37,630 nt of DNA from positions 1 through 37,630 of the forward strand of contig CALAGS010000073.1 in NCBI GenBank assembly GCA_937891665.1, written 5' to 3'. The notes under the pieces were generated by a model. It ran no database searches, was not told where the DNA came from, and worked only from the letters and a program-made list of their open reading frames with translations. The stretch comes from an uncultured Burkholderiales bacterium (GTDB lineage Bacteria; Pseudomonadota; Gammaproteobacteria; Burkholderiales; Burkholderiaceae_C). Made by a program: the position numbers and the translations under genes. Shown here piece by piece: positions 25,777-35,645 of this stretch (its first letter is position 1; each line of letters begins with the position of its first letter).

Positions 25777-26973
25777 TTAGACAACTTTGGCAATGGCCTG
25801 GCAAACATAATCAATGTTTTTGCTGTTCAAGGCGGCCACGCACATGCGGCCTGTGTCGGTTCCATAGACGCCAAATTCAGAGCGTAAACGCACCATTTGG
25901 TCTTTGTTTAGGCCTGAATAACTGAACATGCCAATTTGGGTGGTAATAAAGCTCATGTCTTGCTTCACACCAGCTGCTTTGAGACCATCGACCAGCTTTT
26001 GGCGCATGGCCTTGATGCGCACCCGCATTTCACTCAGCTCTTTTTCCCAAGTGGCGCGCCACTCAGGGTTGGTCAGTACGGCAGCCACCACGGCACCGCC
26101 GTGAATGGGTGGGTTGGAGTAGTTGGTGCGAATCACAATTTTGAGCTGGCTAAGGACTCGGCCGCATTCTTCTTTGTCAGTGCAAACCACAGACAAAGCG
26201 CCTACGCGCTCGCCATACAAGCTAAAGCTTTTGGAGAAAGAAGTGGACACCAAAAAGTTGAGGCCAGCTGCCACAAACTTGCCAATGACGGCGCCGTCTT
26301 CTTGAATGCCATGGCCAAAGCCTTGGTAGGCCATGTCTAAAAATGGCGTGAGGCTTTTGGCCTTGACCACCGCAATCACTTGATCCCATTGGGCGGCACT
26401 GATATCGTAGCCCGTAGGGTTGTGGCAGCAGGCGTGCAAGACCACAATGGTGCCAGCAGCTGCCGCGTTCAAACTGGCCAGCATGCCTTCGAAGTTCACG
26501 CCGCGTTTTTCTGCATCGTAGTAGGCATAACTGTCCACTTGAAAGCCGGCGTTGGTAAACAAAGCGCGATGGTTTTCCCAGCTCGGGTCAGAAATCATGA
26601 CCTTGGCGTTGGGGCTGATTTTTTTCAGAAAATCGGCACCAATTTTGAGACCGCCCGTGCCGCCAATGCCTTGCACTGTGGCTACGCGGCCAGACGATAC
26701 GGGCTCGCTGTCAGCACCAAAAACCAAGCTTTTGACCGCTGCGTCGTAGGCGGCAATACCGTCGATGGGCAAATAGCCACGGGCTGTGGGCTTGTCCATC
26801 ATGGCTTTTTCGGCAGATTGAACACACTCTAAAAGGGGAAGTTTGCCGTTGTCGTCGAAATAAACGCCTACGCCCAAGTTCACTTTGTTGGGGTTGGTGT
26901 CGGCTGCGAATTGTTCGTTCAAACCCAAGATGGGGTCGCGGGGGGCCATTTCGACGGCGGTAAACAGAGACAT
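25777..26973 (-). CDS. Aromatic-amino-acid / aspartate aminotransferase (class I)
   Basis: This 398-residue PLP aminotransferase of subgroup I-alpha is like E. coli AspC and TyrB. It starts MSLFTAVEMAPRDPILGLNEQF and has VNLGVGVYFDDNGKLPLL, the substrate/cofactor segments VVLHACCHNPTGYD and DMAYQGFGHG, and the Schiff-base lysine in STSFSKSFSLYGERVG. The arginine for the alpha-carboxylate lies near TDTGRMCVAALN. The choice between TyrB and AspC specificity cannot be made reliably from sequence. It is divergent from uvrB and lies 124 bases upstream of phaZ on the same strand. Confidence 0.93.
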   Translation of the reverse strand: MSLFTAVEMAPRDPILGLNEQFAADTNPNKVNLGVGVYFDDNGKLPLLECVQSAEKAMMDKPTARGYLPIDGIAAYDAAVKSLVFGADSEPVSSGRVATVQGIGGTGGLKIGADFLKKISPNAKVMISDPSWENHRALFTNAGFQVDSYAYYDAEKRGVNFEGMLASLNAAAAGTIVVLHACCHNPTGYDISAAQWDQVIAVVKAKSLTPFLDMAYQGFGHGIQEDGAVIGKFVAAGLNFLVSTSFSKSFSLYGERVGALSVVCTDKEECGRVLSQLKIVIRTNYSNPPIHGGAVVAAVLTNPEWRATWEKELSEMRVRIKAMRQKLVDGLKAAGVKQDMSFITTQIGMFSYSGLNKDQMVRLRSEFGVYGTDTGRMCVAALNSKNIDYVCQAIAKVV

Positions 26974-27115
26974 GAAAAAAGTCCTTGTGGGAGGTTGTAA
27001 AAGCAGTTTCTGGCTGGCAGAAACCCAAAACCTAGGTTAGGCTTTAGGGTTGCCCCTAATTTTAACGGCTCTTTCCCCCATTTTTGCCCTCAATTGACAC
27101 ATCTCACGAAGTTCC

Positions 27116-29239
27116 ATGGCCGTATTCCCAGTCTCCACTGAAACCCCCATCGAGGCGGTTCCGTATGTTGCCCCCGAGGGCCAATTTGTGCATTACGAAG
27201 GTTCGCCCTTTGAACTGTACCAACCCTATCCGCCTGCGGGGGATCAACCCACCGCCATTGTGGAGTTGGTAGAAGGTTTGAACGACGGCGAAGTGTTTCA
27301 AACTTTATTGGGCGTGACGGGCTCGGGCAAGACCTTCACCATGGCCAATGTGATTGCGCAAATGGGCAAACCGGCCATTGTGTTTGCGCCCAACAAAACA
27401 TTGGCCGCGCAGTTGTACTCAGAATTTAGAGAGTTCTTTCCTAAAAATGCGGTGGAGTATTTCGTCAGTTATTACGACTACTACCAACCCGAGGCGTATG
27501 TACCGCAGCGCGACCTGTTCATCGAAAAAGACTCCGCCATCAACGAGCACATTGAGCAAATGCGTTTGTCATGCACCAAGAGCTTGATGGAGCGCCGCGA
27601 TGTGGTCATTGTGGCCACGGTCTCAGCCATCTACGGTATAGGCGAGCCCGAGAGTTATCACCGCATGATCATGACTTTGCGCACCGGCGACAAAGCAGGT
27701 CAGCGCGATGTCATCTCGCAACTCATTCGCATGCAGTACCAACGCAATGACCAAGACTTTAGCCGCGGCAAGTTCCGCGTAAGAGGCGACACCATCGATG
27801 TGTTTCCTGCAGAACATTCTGAGCTTGCAGTGCGCATTGAATTGTTTGATGACGAAGTGGAAAGTCTGCAGTTATTCGATCCGCTTACTGGTCGCATTCG
27901 TCAAAAAATTCCACGCTTCACGGTCTATCCTTCAAGCCATTACGTCACACCGCGCGACAAAGTTTTGGCGGCCGTTGAAACCATCAAAGTCGAGTTGGCA
28001 GAGCGACTTAAAGAGTTGGTGGGCATGGGCAAGTTGGTAGAAGCCCAGCGCCTTGAGCAACGCACTCGATTTGATTTGGAAATGCTCAGTGAAGTAGGGC
28101 ACTGCAAAGGCATTGAAAACTACACGCGTCATTTGTCCGGTGCTGAACCAGGTGCTGCGCCCAGCACCCTGACAGATTACATGCCCCAAGATGCTTTGAT
28201 GTTCTTGGACGAAAGCCATCAAATGATTGGCCAACTGAATGCCATGTACAACGGCGACCGCGCGCGCAAAACTACGCTGGTGGAATACGGTTTTCGACTG
28301 CCCAGTGCCTTGGACAACCGGCCGCTAAAATTTGAAGAGTTTGAAACCAAAATGCGCCAATGCGTTTTTGTGTCGGCCACCCCTGCCGATTACGAAAAAA
28401 CGCATGCTGGCAAAGTAGTCGAGCAGGTGGTGAGACCTACAGGTTTGGTAGACCCCGAAGTAGAAGTGCGTCCCGCCATTCATCAGGTGGACGATGTACT
28501 GCAAGAAATTCGAATTCGTGCAGAAAAACACGAGCGCGTGCTCATCACCACACTGACCAAACGCATGGCCGAACAACTCACCGACTACCTGTCTGACAAC
28601 GGTGTGAAAGTTCGTTACTTGCACTCCGACATTGACACAGTAGAGCGCGTTGAGATTTTGCGCGATTTGCGCTTAGGGGCTTTTGATGTGCTGGTGGGCA
28701 TCAACTTGTTGCGCGAAGGCTTGGACATTCCAGAGGTGTCTCTGGTGGCCATTTTGGACGCCGACAAAGAAGGTTTCTTAAGGTCTGAGCGAAGCCTTAT
28801 TCAGACCATCGGTCGTGCAGCGCGCAATCTGCATGGCCGCGCCATTTTGTATGCCGATCGCATGACCGATTCCATGAAGAAAGCCATCGGAGAAACTGAG
28901 CGCCGCCGTACCAAACAAGTGGCCCACAACTTGGCCATGGGCATCACGCCGCGAAGTATTGTGAAAGAAGTGCGCGACCTGATCGATGGCGTTTACAGCG
29001 AGAAGGCTGGCAAGGAAGCCGATCGCTTAGAAAAAGAAGCCGTGCAGCGGGCCAAGGTAGAGGACATGAGCGAGAAAGATGTGTCCAAAGCCATCAAGCA
29101 ACTTGAAAAACAGATGATGGAACACGCCAAAAATCTAGATTTTGAGAAGGCCGCTCAGGTTCGGGATCAGCTTCAAATGCTCAAAGCCCAGGCCTTTGGG
29201 GCGCCAGGTACCGACAACGTGGTGGTGCTGAAGGCATAA
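27116..29239 (+). CDS. uvrB: Excinuclease ABC subunit B
   Basis: UvrB is the damage-verifying helicase-like subunit of nucleotide excision repair. The 707-residue product has the Walker A motif [13 protein letters not shown], the beta-hairpin [15 protein letters not shown] that clamps [11 protein letters not shown] (Walker B), and the helicase motifs [10 protein letters not shown] and [16 protein letters not shown]. The C-terminal UVR domain ([19 protein letters not shown]) binds UvrC. It is about 25-30 residues longer at the N terminus than E. coli UvrB, with a non-conserved [20 protein letters not shown] segment. Start ATG 27116 has no strong ribosome binding site, so a later start is conceivable. 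No clear LexA box is seen upstream. Confidence 0.97.
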   Translation: MAVFPVSTETPIEAVPYVAPEGQFVHYEGSPFELYQPYPPAGDQPTAIVELVEGLNDGEVFQTLLGVTGSGKTFTMANVIAQMGKPAIVFAPNKTLAAQLYSEFREFFPKNAVEYFVSYYDYYQPEAYVPQRDLFIEKDSAINEHIEQMRLSCTKSLMERRDVVIVATVSAIYGIGEPESYHRMIMTLRTGDKAGQRDVISQLIRMQYQRNDQDFSRGKFRVRGDTIDVFPAEHSELAVRIELFDDEVESLQLFDPLTGRIRQKIPRFTVYPSSHYVTPRDKVLAAVETIKVELAERLKELVGMGKLVEAQRLEQRTRFDLEMLSEVGHCKGIENYTRHLSGAEPGAAPSTLTDYMPQDALMFLDESHQMIGQLNAMYNGDRARKTTLVEYGFRLPSALDNRPLKFEEFETKMRQCVFVSATPADYEKTHAGKVVEQVVRPTGLVDPEVEVRPAIHQVDDVLQEIRIRAEKHERVLITTLTKRMAEQLTDYLSDNGVKVRYLHSDIDTVERVEILRDLRLGAFDVLVGINLLREGLDIPEVSLVAILDADKEGFLRSERSLIQTIGRAARNLHGRAILYADRMTDSMKKAIGETERRRTKQVAHNLAMGITPRSIVKEVRDLIDGVYSEKAGKEADRLEKEAVQRAKVEDMSEKDVSKAIKQLEKQMMEHAKNLDFEKAAQVRDQLQMLKAQAFGAPGTDNVVVLKA

Positions 29240-29253
29240 AGACCTTCAATTCA

Positions 29254-29307
29254 TATCCCTACTAATCTAGTCAAGTTCTGGTATAGTCGAGCGAATTAGT
29301 CAACATT
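29254..29307 (+). promoter_or_regulatory. iscR promoter with two tandem IscR type-1 operator matches
   Basis: Two 25-base windows, 29254-29278 and 29283-29307, fit the type-1 IscR consensus ATASYYGACTRWWWYAGTCRRSTAT. In the first, 18 of the 20 positions from consensus position 4 to 23 match. In the second, 21 of 25 match. The likely -10 box TATAGT (29282-29287) lies at the join. IscR bound with its cluster would cover the promoter, giving autorepression of the isc operon. Confidence 0.75.
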
Positions 29308-29320
29308 CTAGGAAAAAGCC

Positions 29321-29857
29321 ATGCGTCTTACCACCAAGGGTCGATTTGCGGTCACCGCCATGATCGATCTGGCCCTGCGACACCATTCTGGTCCCGTGAC
29401 GTTGGCAGCCATCAGCCAAAGGCAAGAAATCTCCCTGTCTTATCTAGAGCAGTTGTTTGGCAAACTCCGCCGTCACCAATTGGTTGAGTCCACTCGGGGC
29501 CCTGGCGGTGGTTACACCTTGGCCAAAAAGGCATCTGAAATAACAGTTGCCGATATCATTTTGTCGGTAGACGAGCCCATCGATGCCACCCACTGCGGGG
29601 GCAAAGAAAACTGCCACGGCAGCAACGGACGTTGCATGACCCACGATTTGTGGTCTGCCTTGAACTCACGCATGGTCGAGTTTTTAGACTCCGTCAACTT
29701 GCAAAAATTGGTGGACGATCAATTGGCAGCGGGTCACACCATTGAAGACAAGCCCGCCATCAAGCGCGCCATTTCTGCCATGCCTGTGTCACAGAGCATC
29801 CGCATCAACGCTCCCAATTCGGTGTTTGCTTTGGGCAACACCTTTGTTAAATCTTGA
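29321..29857 (+). CDS. iscR: Iron-sulfur cluster-sensing repressor IscR (Rrf2 family)
   Basis: IscR senses Fe-S sufficiency and represses the isc operon. The 178-residue product has the Rrf2 winged helix ([54 protein letters not shown]). The three cluster cysteines are in [21 protein letters not shown], with the spacing C-x5-C-x6-C. HDLW matches the conserved region containing the histidine ligand. AGGAAA precedes the ATG. Two IscR sites cover its promoter. It is the first gene of the isc operon, and iscS follows after 13 bases. Confidence 0.96.
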   Translation: MRLTTKGRFAVTAMIDLALRHHSGPVTLAAISQRQEISLSYLEQLFGKLRRHQLVESTRGPGGGYTLAKKASEITVADIILSVDEPIDATHCGGKENCHGSNGRCMTHDLWSALNSRMVEFLDSVNLQKLVDDQLAAGHTIEDKPAIKRAISAMPVSQSIRINAPNSVFALGNTFVKS

Positions 29858-29870
29858 GAAGTTTTCAAGC

Positions 29871-31091
29871 ATGAACTCTACACCTCACTTTCCCATTTAC
29901 CTCGACTACAGCGCCACCAATCCCTGTGACCCGCGCGTGGTCGATGCCATGATTCCTTGGTTGCGCGAGCACTTTGGCAACCCCGCATCACGCAGCCACG
30001 CTTGGGGCTGGGAAGCCGAAGCGGCTGTCGAAAAAGCCCGCGTCGATGTGGCCGATCTCATCGGTGCAGACCCCCGTGAAATTGTCTGGACCAGCGGTGC
30101 TACCGAGTCCAACAACCTGGCCTTGAAGGGCGCTGCGCATTTTTACAAAAGCCGCGGCAAGCACCTCATTACGGTTAAAACAGAACACAAAGCGGTGCTC
30201 GACACCATGCGCGAACTAGAACGCCAAGGCTTTGAAGTCACTTACCTAGATGTCCAAGAAGATGGCTTGTTGAACCTCGATGTGTTCAAAGCCGCTTTGC
30301 GCCCCGACACTATTTTGGTCAGCGTCATGTTCGTCAACAACGAAATTGGCGTCATTCAAGACATCCCTGCCATTGGCGCCATTTGCCGCGAGAAGGGCAT
30401 CATCTTCCACGTGGATGCCGCGCAGGCCACTGGCAAATTTCACATTGACCTCAGCAGCTTGCCCGTCGATTTGATGAGCTTGACTGCCCACAAAACTTAT
30501 GGCCCTAAAGGCATTGGCGCTTTGTACGTCAGCCGCAAACCTCGTGTGCGCCTAGAAGCGCAAATGCACGGTGGCGGCCACGAGCGTGGCATGCGCTCTG
30601 GCTCTTTGCCCACGCACCAAATTGTGGGCATGGGCGAGGCCTTCCGAATTGCGCGCCTCGAAATGGACCAAGACATTGCCAAAGTCAAAGCGCTGCAACA
30701 GCGACTCTTCAATGGTTTGAAAGACGTTGAGCAAGTGTTTTTAAATGGTCACCCTACAAAGCGCGTACCCCACAACATCAACATGAGCTTCAACTATGTT
30801 GAGGGCGAGTCGCTGATCATGGGCATTAAAGGCTTGGCTGTATCTTCGGGCTCTGCTTGTACCTCTGCCAGTCTTGAGCCTAGCTATGTGCTGCGCGCCT
30901 TGGGCCGCAGCGACGAATTGGCCCACAGTAGCTTGCGAATGACCATGGGCCGTTGGACCACCGAAGCCGAAATTGACTTCGCCATCGACACCATCAAAGC
31001 CAACGTGGCCAAACTGCGCGACCTCAGCCCCTTGTGGGACATGTACAAAGAAGGCATTGACCTGAGCACCATTCAGTGGGCTGCCCACTAA
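29871..31091 (+). CDS. iscS: Cysteine desulfurase IscS
   Basis: IscS is the PLP enzyme that supplies sulfur from cysteine for Fe-S clusters and tRNA thiolation. From ATG 29871 it has 406 residues and begins [30 protein letters not shown] binds Lys in [18 protein letters not shown], and the persulfide-forming Cys is in [21 protein letters not shown]. The ending [13 protein letters not shown] matches E. coli IscS (EGVDLNSIEWAHH) closely. The frame is open upstream into iscR, but 29871 is the only start that gives the family N terminus. Confidence 0.97.
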   Translation: MNSTPHFPIYLDYSATNPCDPRVVDAMIPWLREHFGNPASRSHAWGWEAEAAVEKARVDVADLIGADPREIVWTSGATESNNLALKGAAHFYKSRGKHLITVKTEHKAVLDTMRELERQGFEVTYLDVQEDGLLNLDVFKAALRPDTILVSVMFVNNEIGVIQDIPAIGAICREKGIIFHVDAAQATGKFHIDLSSLPVDLMSLTAHKTYGPKGIGALYVSRKPRVRLEAQMHGGGHERGMRSGSLPTHQIVGMGEAFRIARLEMDQDIAKVKALQQRLFNGLKDVEQVFLNGHPTKRVPHNINMSFNYVEGESLIMGIKGLAVSSGSACTSASLEPSYVLRALGRSDELAHSSLRMTMGRWTTEAEIDFAIDTIKANVAKLRDLSPLWDMYKEGIDLSTIQWAAH

Positions 31092-31122
31092 CATTGAACC
31101 GAAGAATTAAGGAAGTATCACC

Positions 31123-31512
31123 ATGGCATACAGTGAAAAAGTTGTTGATCATTACGAAAATCCCCGCAACGTGGGTTCCTTTGAAAAGGGCGACGAAGAT
31201 GTGGGTACCGGCATGGTGGGCGCGCCCGCTTGCGGCGACGTCATGAAATTGCAAATCAAGGTCAACCCCGTAACGGGCGTAATTGAAGACGCACGTTTTA
31301 AAACCTACGGTTGTGGCTCTGCCATTGCTTCAAGCTCACTCGTCACCGAGTGGGTCAAAGGCAAAACATTGGACCAAGCGGCAGCTTTGAAGAACAGCGA
31401 AATTGCCGAAGAGTTGGCATTGCCACCTGTCAAAATTCATTGCTCCATCTTGGCCGAAGACGCTATCAAAGCGGCCGTTGAAGATTACAAGAAAAAACAC
31501 GCAGCGGTCTAA
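31123..31512 (+). CDS. iscU: Fe-S cluster scaffold IscU
   Basis: IscU builds and passes on 2Fe-2S clusters. The 129-residue product starts MAYSEKVVDHYENPRNVGSF and has the three ligand cysteines in GAPACGDVMKLQIKV, TYGCGSAIASSS and KIHCSILAEDAIKAA. The HscA recognition motif LPPVK precedes the third cysteine. It has the Asp after the first Cys (CGD). It lies between iscS and iscA in the standard order. Confidence 0.98.
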   Translation: MAYSEKVVDHYENPRNVGSFEKGDEDVGTGMVGAPACGDVMKLQIKVNPVTGVIEDARFKTYGCGSAIASSSLVTEWVKGKTLDQAAALKNSEIAEELALPPVKIHCSILAEDAIKAAVEDYKKKHAAV

Positions 31513-31536
31513 CCCTGCAGCTTGCGAGAAACACAC

Positions 31537-31860
31537 ATGGCCATCTCATTAACAGAAGCTGCAGCGCGGCACGTGTCGCGCTACATCACCAAACGCGGCA
31601 AAGGCGTGGGTGTGCGTCTGGGCGTCAAAACCACCGGTTGCTCTGGCTTGGCCTACAAACTTGAATACGTCGACGACGTGGCTCCCGAAGACGTGGTCTT
31701 TGAAGACCACGGCGTCAAGGTGCTCATCGACCCCAAAAGCTTGGCCTACATCGACGGGACGCAATTGGATTTTGTGCGCGAAGGTTTGAACGAAGGTTTC
31801 CGTTTTAACAACCCCAATGAACGCGATCGCTGCGGCTGTGGCGAATCGTTCCGCGTGTGA
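31537..31860 (+). CDS. iscA: Iron-sulfur carrier IscA
   Basis: IscA is an A-type carrier. The 107-residue product has the three conserved cysteines, one in [18 protein letters not shown] and two in the C-terminal [13 protein letters not shown] 31537 gives the standard opening [17 protein letters not shown]. An ATG five codons earlier is in frame but would add MRETH without family support. Its stop overlaps the GTG start of hscB. Confidence 0.96.
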   Translation: MAISLTEAAARHVSRYITKRGKGVGVRLGVKTTGCSGLAYKLEYVDDVAPEDVVFEDHGVKVLIDPKSLAYIDGTQLDFVREGLNEGFRFNNPNERDRCGCGESFRV

Positions 31861-32396
31861 TTTCACTGCAGGCGTCAGACTTTGAGCTGTTTGGCTTGCC
31901 CGTAGCTTTTGCGTTAGAAAGGTCGCAACTAGACCTTCAATGGAAGTCCTTGCAACGCGAAGCCCACCCCGACCGATTTGCTTCTCAAGGCGCTGCTTCA
32001 CAACGCGTTGCCATGCAATGGTCGGTGCGCATCAACGAAGCCTACAACCGACTCAAAGACCCCTTAAAGCGTGCAGCTTACTTGTGTGAGTTGCATGGTG
32101 CTGCAGTGAACGCAGAAAACAACACCAGCATGCCGCCCGCATTTTTAATGCAACAAATGGAATGGCGCGAAGCGCTAGACGATTGCAAAGCGCTTAAAAA
32201 TTTAGACACTAAAATTACAGCACTCGAAGCATTGCTAGATGAGGTTGATGCATCCCATGCACAAGTATTGGCGCAAGCCGCGCACTTGATGGACGCTGAT
32301 CACAACTTTTCGGCTGCGGTAGGGCAGGTAAGGGCGCTGATGTTCATTGAAAAATTTGCACAGGAAGTGCAGCATGGGCTTGACGCCTGCACTTAA
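31857..32396 (+). CDS. hscB: Fe-S cluster co-chaperone HscB (J-domain)
   Basis: HscB delivers IscU to HscA. The 179-residue product has the N-terminal J-domain with the HPD motif in [14 protein letters not shown] and [20 protein letters not shown]. The helical C-terminal domain ([15 protein letters not shown]) binds IscU. It starts at GTG 31857, overlapping the iscA stop, so translation is coupled. Length and order agree with HscB of other proteobacteria. Confidence 0.96.
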   Translation: MISLQASDFELFGLPVAFALERSQLDLQWKSLQREAHPDRFASQGAASQRVAMQWSVRINEAYNRLKDPLKRAAYLCELHGAAVNAENNTSMPPAFLMQQMEWREALDDCKALKNLDTKITALEALLDEVDASHAQVLAQAAHLMDADHNFSAAVGQVRALMFIEKFAQEVQHGLDACT

Positions 32397-32424
32397 TTTG
32401 ACCGCACAGACATTGAAGTTTTAA

Positions 32425-34320
32425 ATGGCACTTTTGCAAATTTCCGAACCCGGCCAAGCGCCGGATCCACACCAGCGACGCATTGCCGTTGGCATCGATT
32501 TAGGCACCACGCATTCTTTGGTGGCCTCTGTGCGCAATGGCGTGGCAGAGTGCTTGCCCGACGACACAGGCCACATTATTTTGCCCTCTGTGGTGCGCTA
32601 TTTGCCAGGCCAAGGCCGACAGATAGGCCATGAAGCTGTGGCCAATGCTGCCTTAGATCCAGAAAATACATTGGCCTCTGTGAAACGCTTCATGGGACGC
32701 AGCTTGTCTGACATTGCCCACCCAGAAAAGTTGCCCTACAAGTTTGTGAAGCCCGAAGGCCAAGAGGCTGCTTCTGAAAAAGGCATGCTGTCCATTCAAA
32801 CGGTTCAGGGAGCTAAATCGCCTGTTGAAGTCAGCGCCGAAATTTTGGCCACGCTCCGCTATAGGGCAGAAGACACCTTCAACGATGATTTGCACGGCGC
32901 TGTGATCACAGTGCCTGCGTACTTTGACGATGCGCAAAGACAAGCGACCAAAGACGCTGCGCAGATGGCGGGCATCAATGTGCTGCGCCTCATTAACGAA
33001 CCTACAGCGGCCGCCATTGCTTATGGATTAGACAATGCCAGCGAAGGCATTTATGCCGTGTTCGATTTGGGCGGTGGTACCTTTGACATTTCTATTTTGC
33101 GTTTAACGCGTGGTGTGTTTGAAGTGATGGCCACGGGTGGCGATTCAGCTTTGGGTGGAGATGACTACGACCACGCATTGGCAGATGCAGCCTTGGCATC
33201 GATGGGTCTTGCGGATGTTCAGGCTGGCTTCAGTGCTGAAGACAAAACTCGATTGAAGGCAGCTGCTCGTGCGGCTAAAGAGGCTTTGACCGCCGCTTCG
33301 GATGTGTCGTTGGTATGGTCGGATGCAGCCCAAAGCCACGAAGTAAAAGTCACCCGTTCGCAATTTAACGAAGCAACTTCTGAGCTCACTGCGCGTTGCA
33401 TGTCTGCTGTGAAGAAGGCATTGCGCGATGCCAAGATTAAAGCCGACGACATTCAAGGCGTGGTCATGGTGGGTGGTTCAACCCGCATGCCGCAAGTGCA
33501 AGAAGCAGTAGCCGCATTTTTTGGCAAACCACCCCTGAACAATTTGAACCCCGACGAAGTGGTGGCCTTAGGCGCCGCCATACAAGCCAATCAATTGGCG
33601 GGCAACGACTCAGCCGGCGATTTGCTCTTGCTCGATGTCATACCTTTGTCTCTCGGCATTGAAACCATGGGCGGCTTGGTAGAGCGCATTATTCCGCGCA
33701 ACCAAACCATTCCCACGGCCATGGCCCAAGACTTCACCACCTACCAAGATGGTCAAACCGCTTTGGCTTTGCATGTGTTGCAAGGCGAGCGCGATTTGGT
33801 AGCAGACTGCCGCAGCTTGGCCCGCTTTGAATTGCGCGGCATACCGCCTATGGCTGCAGGTGCTGCGCGCATTCGCGTCACATTTACCGTGGATGCCGAT
33901 GGCTTGTTAAGCGTAGCTGCCAAAGAGCAAATCAGTGGCGTTGAAGCCAAAATCGATGTGAAGCCGTCTTATGGATTGAGTGACACCCAAATTGCACAAA
34001 TGCTGCAAGACAGTTTTAGCACTGCCGAGGTGGACATGAAGGCGAGGGCGTTGGTTGAAGCTCGCGTTGATGGAGACCGCATGTTGCTGGCTACACAAAG
34101 TGCTTTGAATGCCGATGGACAATTGCTTAGCTCAGAAGACCGCGCTGAAATTGATTCGCTCATGTTGGCATTGCGCCATACTATAGACACCTCACAAGAA
34201 GCTCAGGCGGTAGAAGATGCCACCCAAGCCTTGGCGCATGCCACTGAAGGCTTTGCTGCCGAGCGCATGAACCACAGCATTCAAAAAGCTTTGTCGGGTC
34301 AAAACATCCAGAGCCTTTGA
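32425..34320 (+). CDS. hscA: Fe-S protein assembly chaperone HscA (Hsp70 type)
   Basis: HscA is the specialised Hsp70 that drives cluster release from IscU. The 631-residue product has the ATPase signatures [31 protein letters not shown] and [17 protein letters not shown], and the substrate domain from about residue 400 ([30 protein letters not shown]). It begins [11 protein letters not shown], as usual for HscA. It has no DnaK-type acidic C-terminal tail. hscB is upstream by 28 bases and fdx downstream by 27. Confidence 0.97.
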   Translation: MALLQISEPGQAPDPHQRRIAVGIDLGTTHSLVASVRNGVAECLPDDTGHIILPSVVRYLPGQGRQIGHEAVANAALDPENTLASVKRFMGRSLSDIAHPEKLPYKFVKPEGQEAASEKGMLSIQTVQGAKSPVEVSAEILATLRYRAEDTFNDDLHGAVITVPAYFDDAQRQATKDAAQMAGINVLRLINEPTAAAIAYGLDNASEGIYAVFDLGGGTFDISILRLTRGVFEVMATGGDSALGGDDYDHALADAALASMGLADVQAGFSAEDKTRLKAAARAAKEALTAASDVSLVWSDAAQSHEVKVTRSQFNEATSELTARCMSAVKKALRDAKIKADDIQGVVMVGGSTRMPQVQEAVAAFFGKPPLNNLNPDEVVALGAAIQANQLAGNDSAGDLLLLDVIPLSLGIETMGGLVERIIPRNQTIPTAMAQDFTTYQDGQTALALHVLQGERDLVADCRSLARFELRGIPPMAAGAARIRVTFTVDADGLLSVAAKEQISGVEAKIDVKPSYGLSDTQIAQMLQDSFSTAEVDMKARALVEARVDGDRMLLATQSALNADGQLLSSEDRAEIDSLMLALRHTIDTSQEAQAVEDATQALAHATEGFAAERMNHSIQKALSGQNIQSL

Positions 34321-34347
34321 GCTCACTGCCAATTAAAGAAACACAAA

Positions 34348-34686
34348 ATGCCAGTCATTAAAATTTTGCCCCACGCTGAGTACTGCCCTGAAGGCGCACA
34401 AATTTCTGCCCCAGCTGGCACCAGTATTTGCGAAGCCTTGTTAGAAAACAAAATTAACATTGAACATGCCTGCGACATGAGCTGCGCCTGCACCACTTGC
34501 CACATCATTGTGCGTGAAGGTTTGAGTAGCTTGAACGAAGCCGAAGAAACCGAAGAAGACTTGCTTGACCGTGCCTGGGGCTTAGAGCCCAACTCACGTT
34601 TGAGCTGCCAGGCCTTCATGGGCAAGCTAGATGTGGTGATTGAAATACCTAAATACACCATCAACCACGCCAAAGAAAATCATTGA
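34348..34686 (+). CDS. fdx: ISC-type 2Fe-2S ferredoxin
   Basis: This 112-residue adrenodoxin-like ferredoxin supplies electrons for cluster assembly. The four cluster cysteines are in HACDMSCACTTCHIIV (C-x5-C-x2-C) and LSCQAFMGKLDVVIEIP. The EETEEDLLDRAWGLEPNSRLSCQ segment is typical of the ISC group. It is the last isc gene. No iscX follows, since dnaQ starts 36 bases later. Confidence 0.96.
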   Translation: MPVIKILPHAEYCPEGAQISAPAGTSICEALLENKINIEHACDMSCACTTCHIIVREGLSSLNEAEETEEDLLDRAWGLEPNSRLSCQAFMGKLDVVIEIPKYTINHAKENH

Positions 34687-34722
34687 AAGTTTTTGCTGCT
34701 TGATAGGGTTTACAGTTAGACC

Positions 34723-35430
34723 ATGCGTCAATTATTTTTAGACACCGAAACCACAGGCCTCTCTGCAGAGGGCGGCGACCGCGTCATTGAACTGGGCTGC
34801 GTCGAGTTGGTCAACCGCAAGCTAACCGGCAACAACTTGCATTTCTACTTTAATCCTGGGCGAGACAGCCACGAAGACGCTCTTAAGGTGCACGGCATCA
34901 GCAACGAATTTTTGCGCGACAAGCCCAAGTTTGAATCTGTAGCGCAAGAAATTCTGGATTATGTTCAGGGCGCTGAAATCATCATTCACAACGCCGCGTT
35001 TGACGTAGGCTTTTTAAACAAAGAGCTAGAGCTTGCAGGGCAGAAGCCCTTCACCCAGTATGTCGAAAGCGTAGTCGACACCTTGGTTATGGCCAAGCAA
35101 ATGTACCCCGGCAAGCGCAACAGCCTCGATGCCCTGTGCGATCGTTTGGGCGTCGACAATTCTGGCCGCACTTTGCACGGCGCCTTGCTAGATGCCGAAC
35201 TTCTGGCCGATGTTTACATCAACCTCACGCGCGGCCAAGAAGCCTTGCTTATTGATTCGGGTGGCGATGAAGGTAAGCCAGGTTCAGAAGAGGCTGTCGA
35301 TTTGTCTGGCTTTGTATTACCCGTCATTCAAGCCAATGCCCAAGAGCATGCAGCCCACGAAGACCAATTGGCTCAATTGGACAAAGCCAGCGGTGGCAAC
35401 ACCATTTGGCGGCAGACTCAGTCGGCTTGA
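34723..35430 (+). CDS. dnaQ: DNA polymerase III epsilon subunit (3'-5' proofreading exonuclease)
   Basis: DnaQ is the proofreading subunit of the replicative polymerase. The 235-residue product shows the DEDDh exonuclease motifs: DTETTG (ExoI), HNAAFDVGFLNKEL (ExoII), and HGALLDAELLADVY (ExoIII) with the catalytic His. The C-terminal part after residue 185 is the linker and alpha-binding segment, ending SGGNTIWRQTQSA. It begins MRQLFLDTETTGL. A tRNA gene follows 68 bases later. The order isc operon-dnaQ-tRNA-Val is familiar in this group. Confidence 0.96.
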   Translation: MRQLFLDTETTGLSAEGGDRVIELGCVELVNRKLTGNNLHFYFNPGRDSHEDALKVHGISNEFLRDKPKFESVAQEILDYVQGAEIIIHNAAFDVGFLNKELELAGQKPFTQYVESVVDTLVMAKQMYPGKRNSLDALCDRLGVDNSGRTLHGALLDAELLADVYINLTRGQEALLIDSGGDEGKPGSEEAVDLSGFVLPVIQANAQEHAAHEDQLAQLDKASGGNTIWRQTQSA

Positions 35431-35443
35431 CTCCCTAAAAACC

Positions 35444-35473
35444 TTAGATTACGTCAATTTTCCATGGCATAAT
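35444..35473 (+). promoter_or_regulatory. Probable tRNA-Val promoter
   Basis: TTAGAT (35444-35449) and CATAAT (35468-35473) are separated by 18 bases, which would start transcription about 18 bases before the mature tRNA. The match is moderate. Confidence 0.4.
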
Positions 35474-35498
35474 TTAAGGCTACGCTGAAAAAGCGATA

Positions 35499-35573
35499 GG
35501 GCGATTAGCTCAGGGGTAGAGCACTGCATTCACACTGCAGGGGTCGCAAGTTCGAAACTTGCATCGCCCACCA
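35499..35573 (+). tRNA. tRNA-Val (anticodon CAC)
   Basis: The 75-base cloverleaf includes an encoded CCA. The acceptor stem GGGCGAT pairs with ATCGCCC. The D-arm GCTC/GAGC, the anticodon arm CTGCA/TGCAG with loop TTCACAC (anticodon CAC), and the T-arm GCAAG/CTTGC with TTCGAAA are all perfect. It reads GUG codons. The 3' end is the probable attachment site of the integrative element that follows. Confidence 0.97.
35541..35573 (+). other. Putative attL of an integrative element (3' end of tRNA-Val)
   Basis: An integrase gene starts 73 bases after the tRNA and points away from it. This is the usual arrangement when a tyrosine recombinase uses a tRNA 3' end as attachment site. The exact core cannot be set, because the matching attR copy lies outside the window. 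Confidence 0.55.
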
Positions 35574-35614
35574 AATCTAGGAATGGCGCGCGTTTGCGAC
35601 GGTTTTCATCAATC

Positions 35615-35630
35615 GATCACGGCAGTGATC
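35615..35630. repeat. Perfect inverted repeat in the integrase leader
   Basis: GATCAC GGCA GTGATC is a perfect 6-4-6 inverted repeat ending three bases before the AAGGAG ribosome binding site of the integrase gene. It could be a protein site or an RNA hairpin that affects translation. Its right half belongs to a 14-base sequence repeated inside the gene at 35767-35780. Confidence 0.5.
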
Positions 35631-35645
35631 TTTAAGGAGACCGAT

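Noticed and set aside
35559..35645. Integrase start inside the tRNA-Val gene
   Set aside because: It would begin in the tRNA 3' end without a ribosome binding site, whereas GTG 35646 has AAGGAG six bases upstream.
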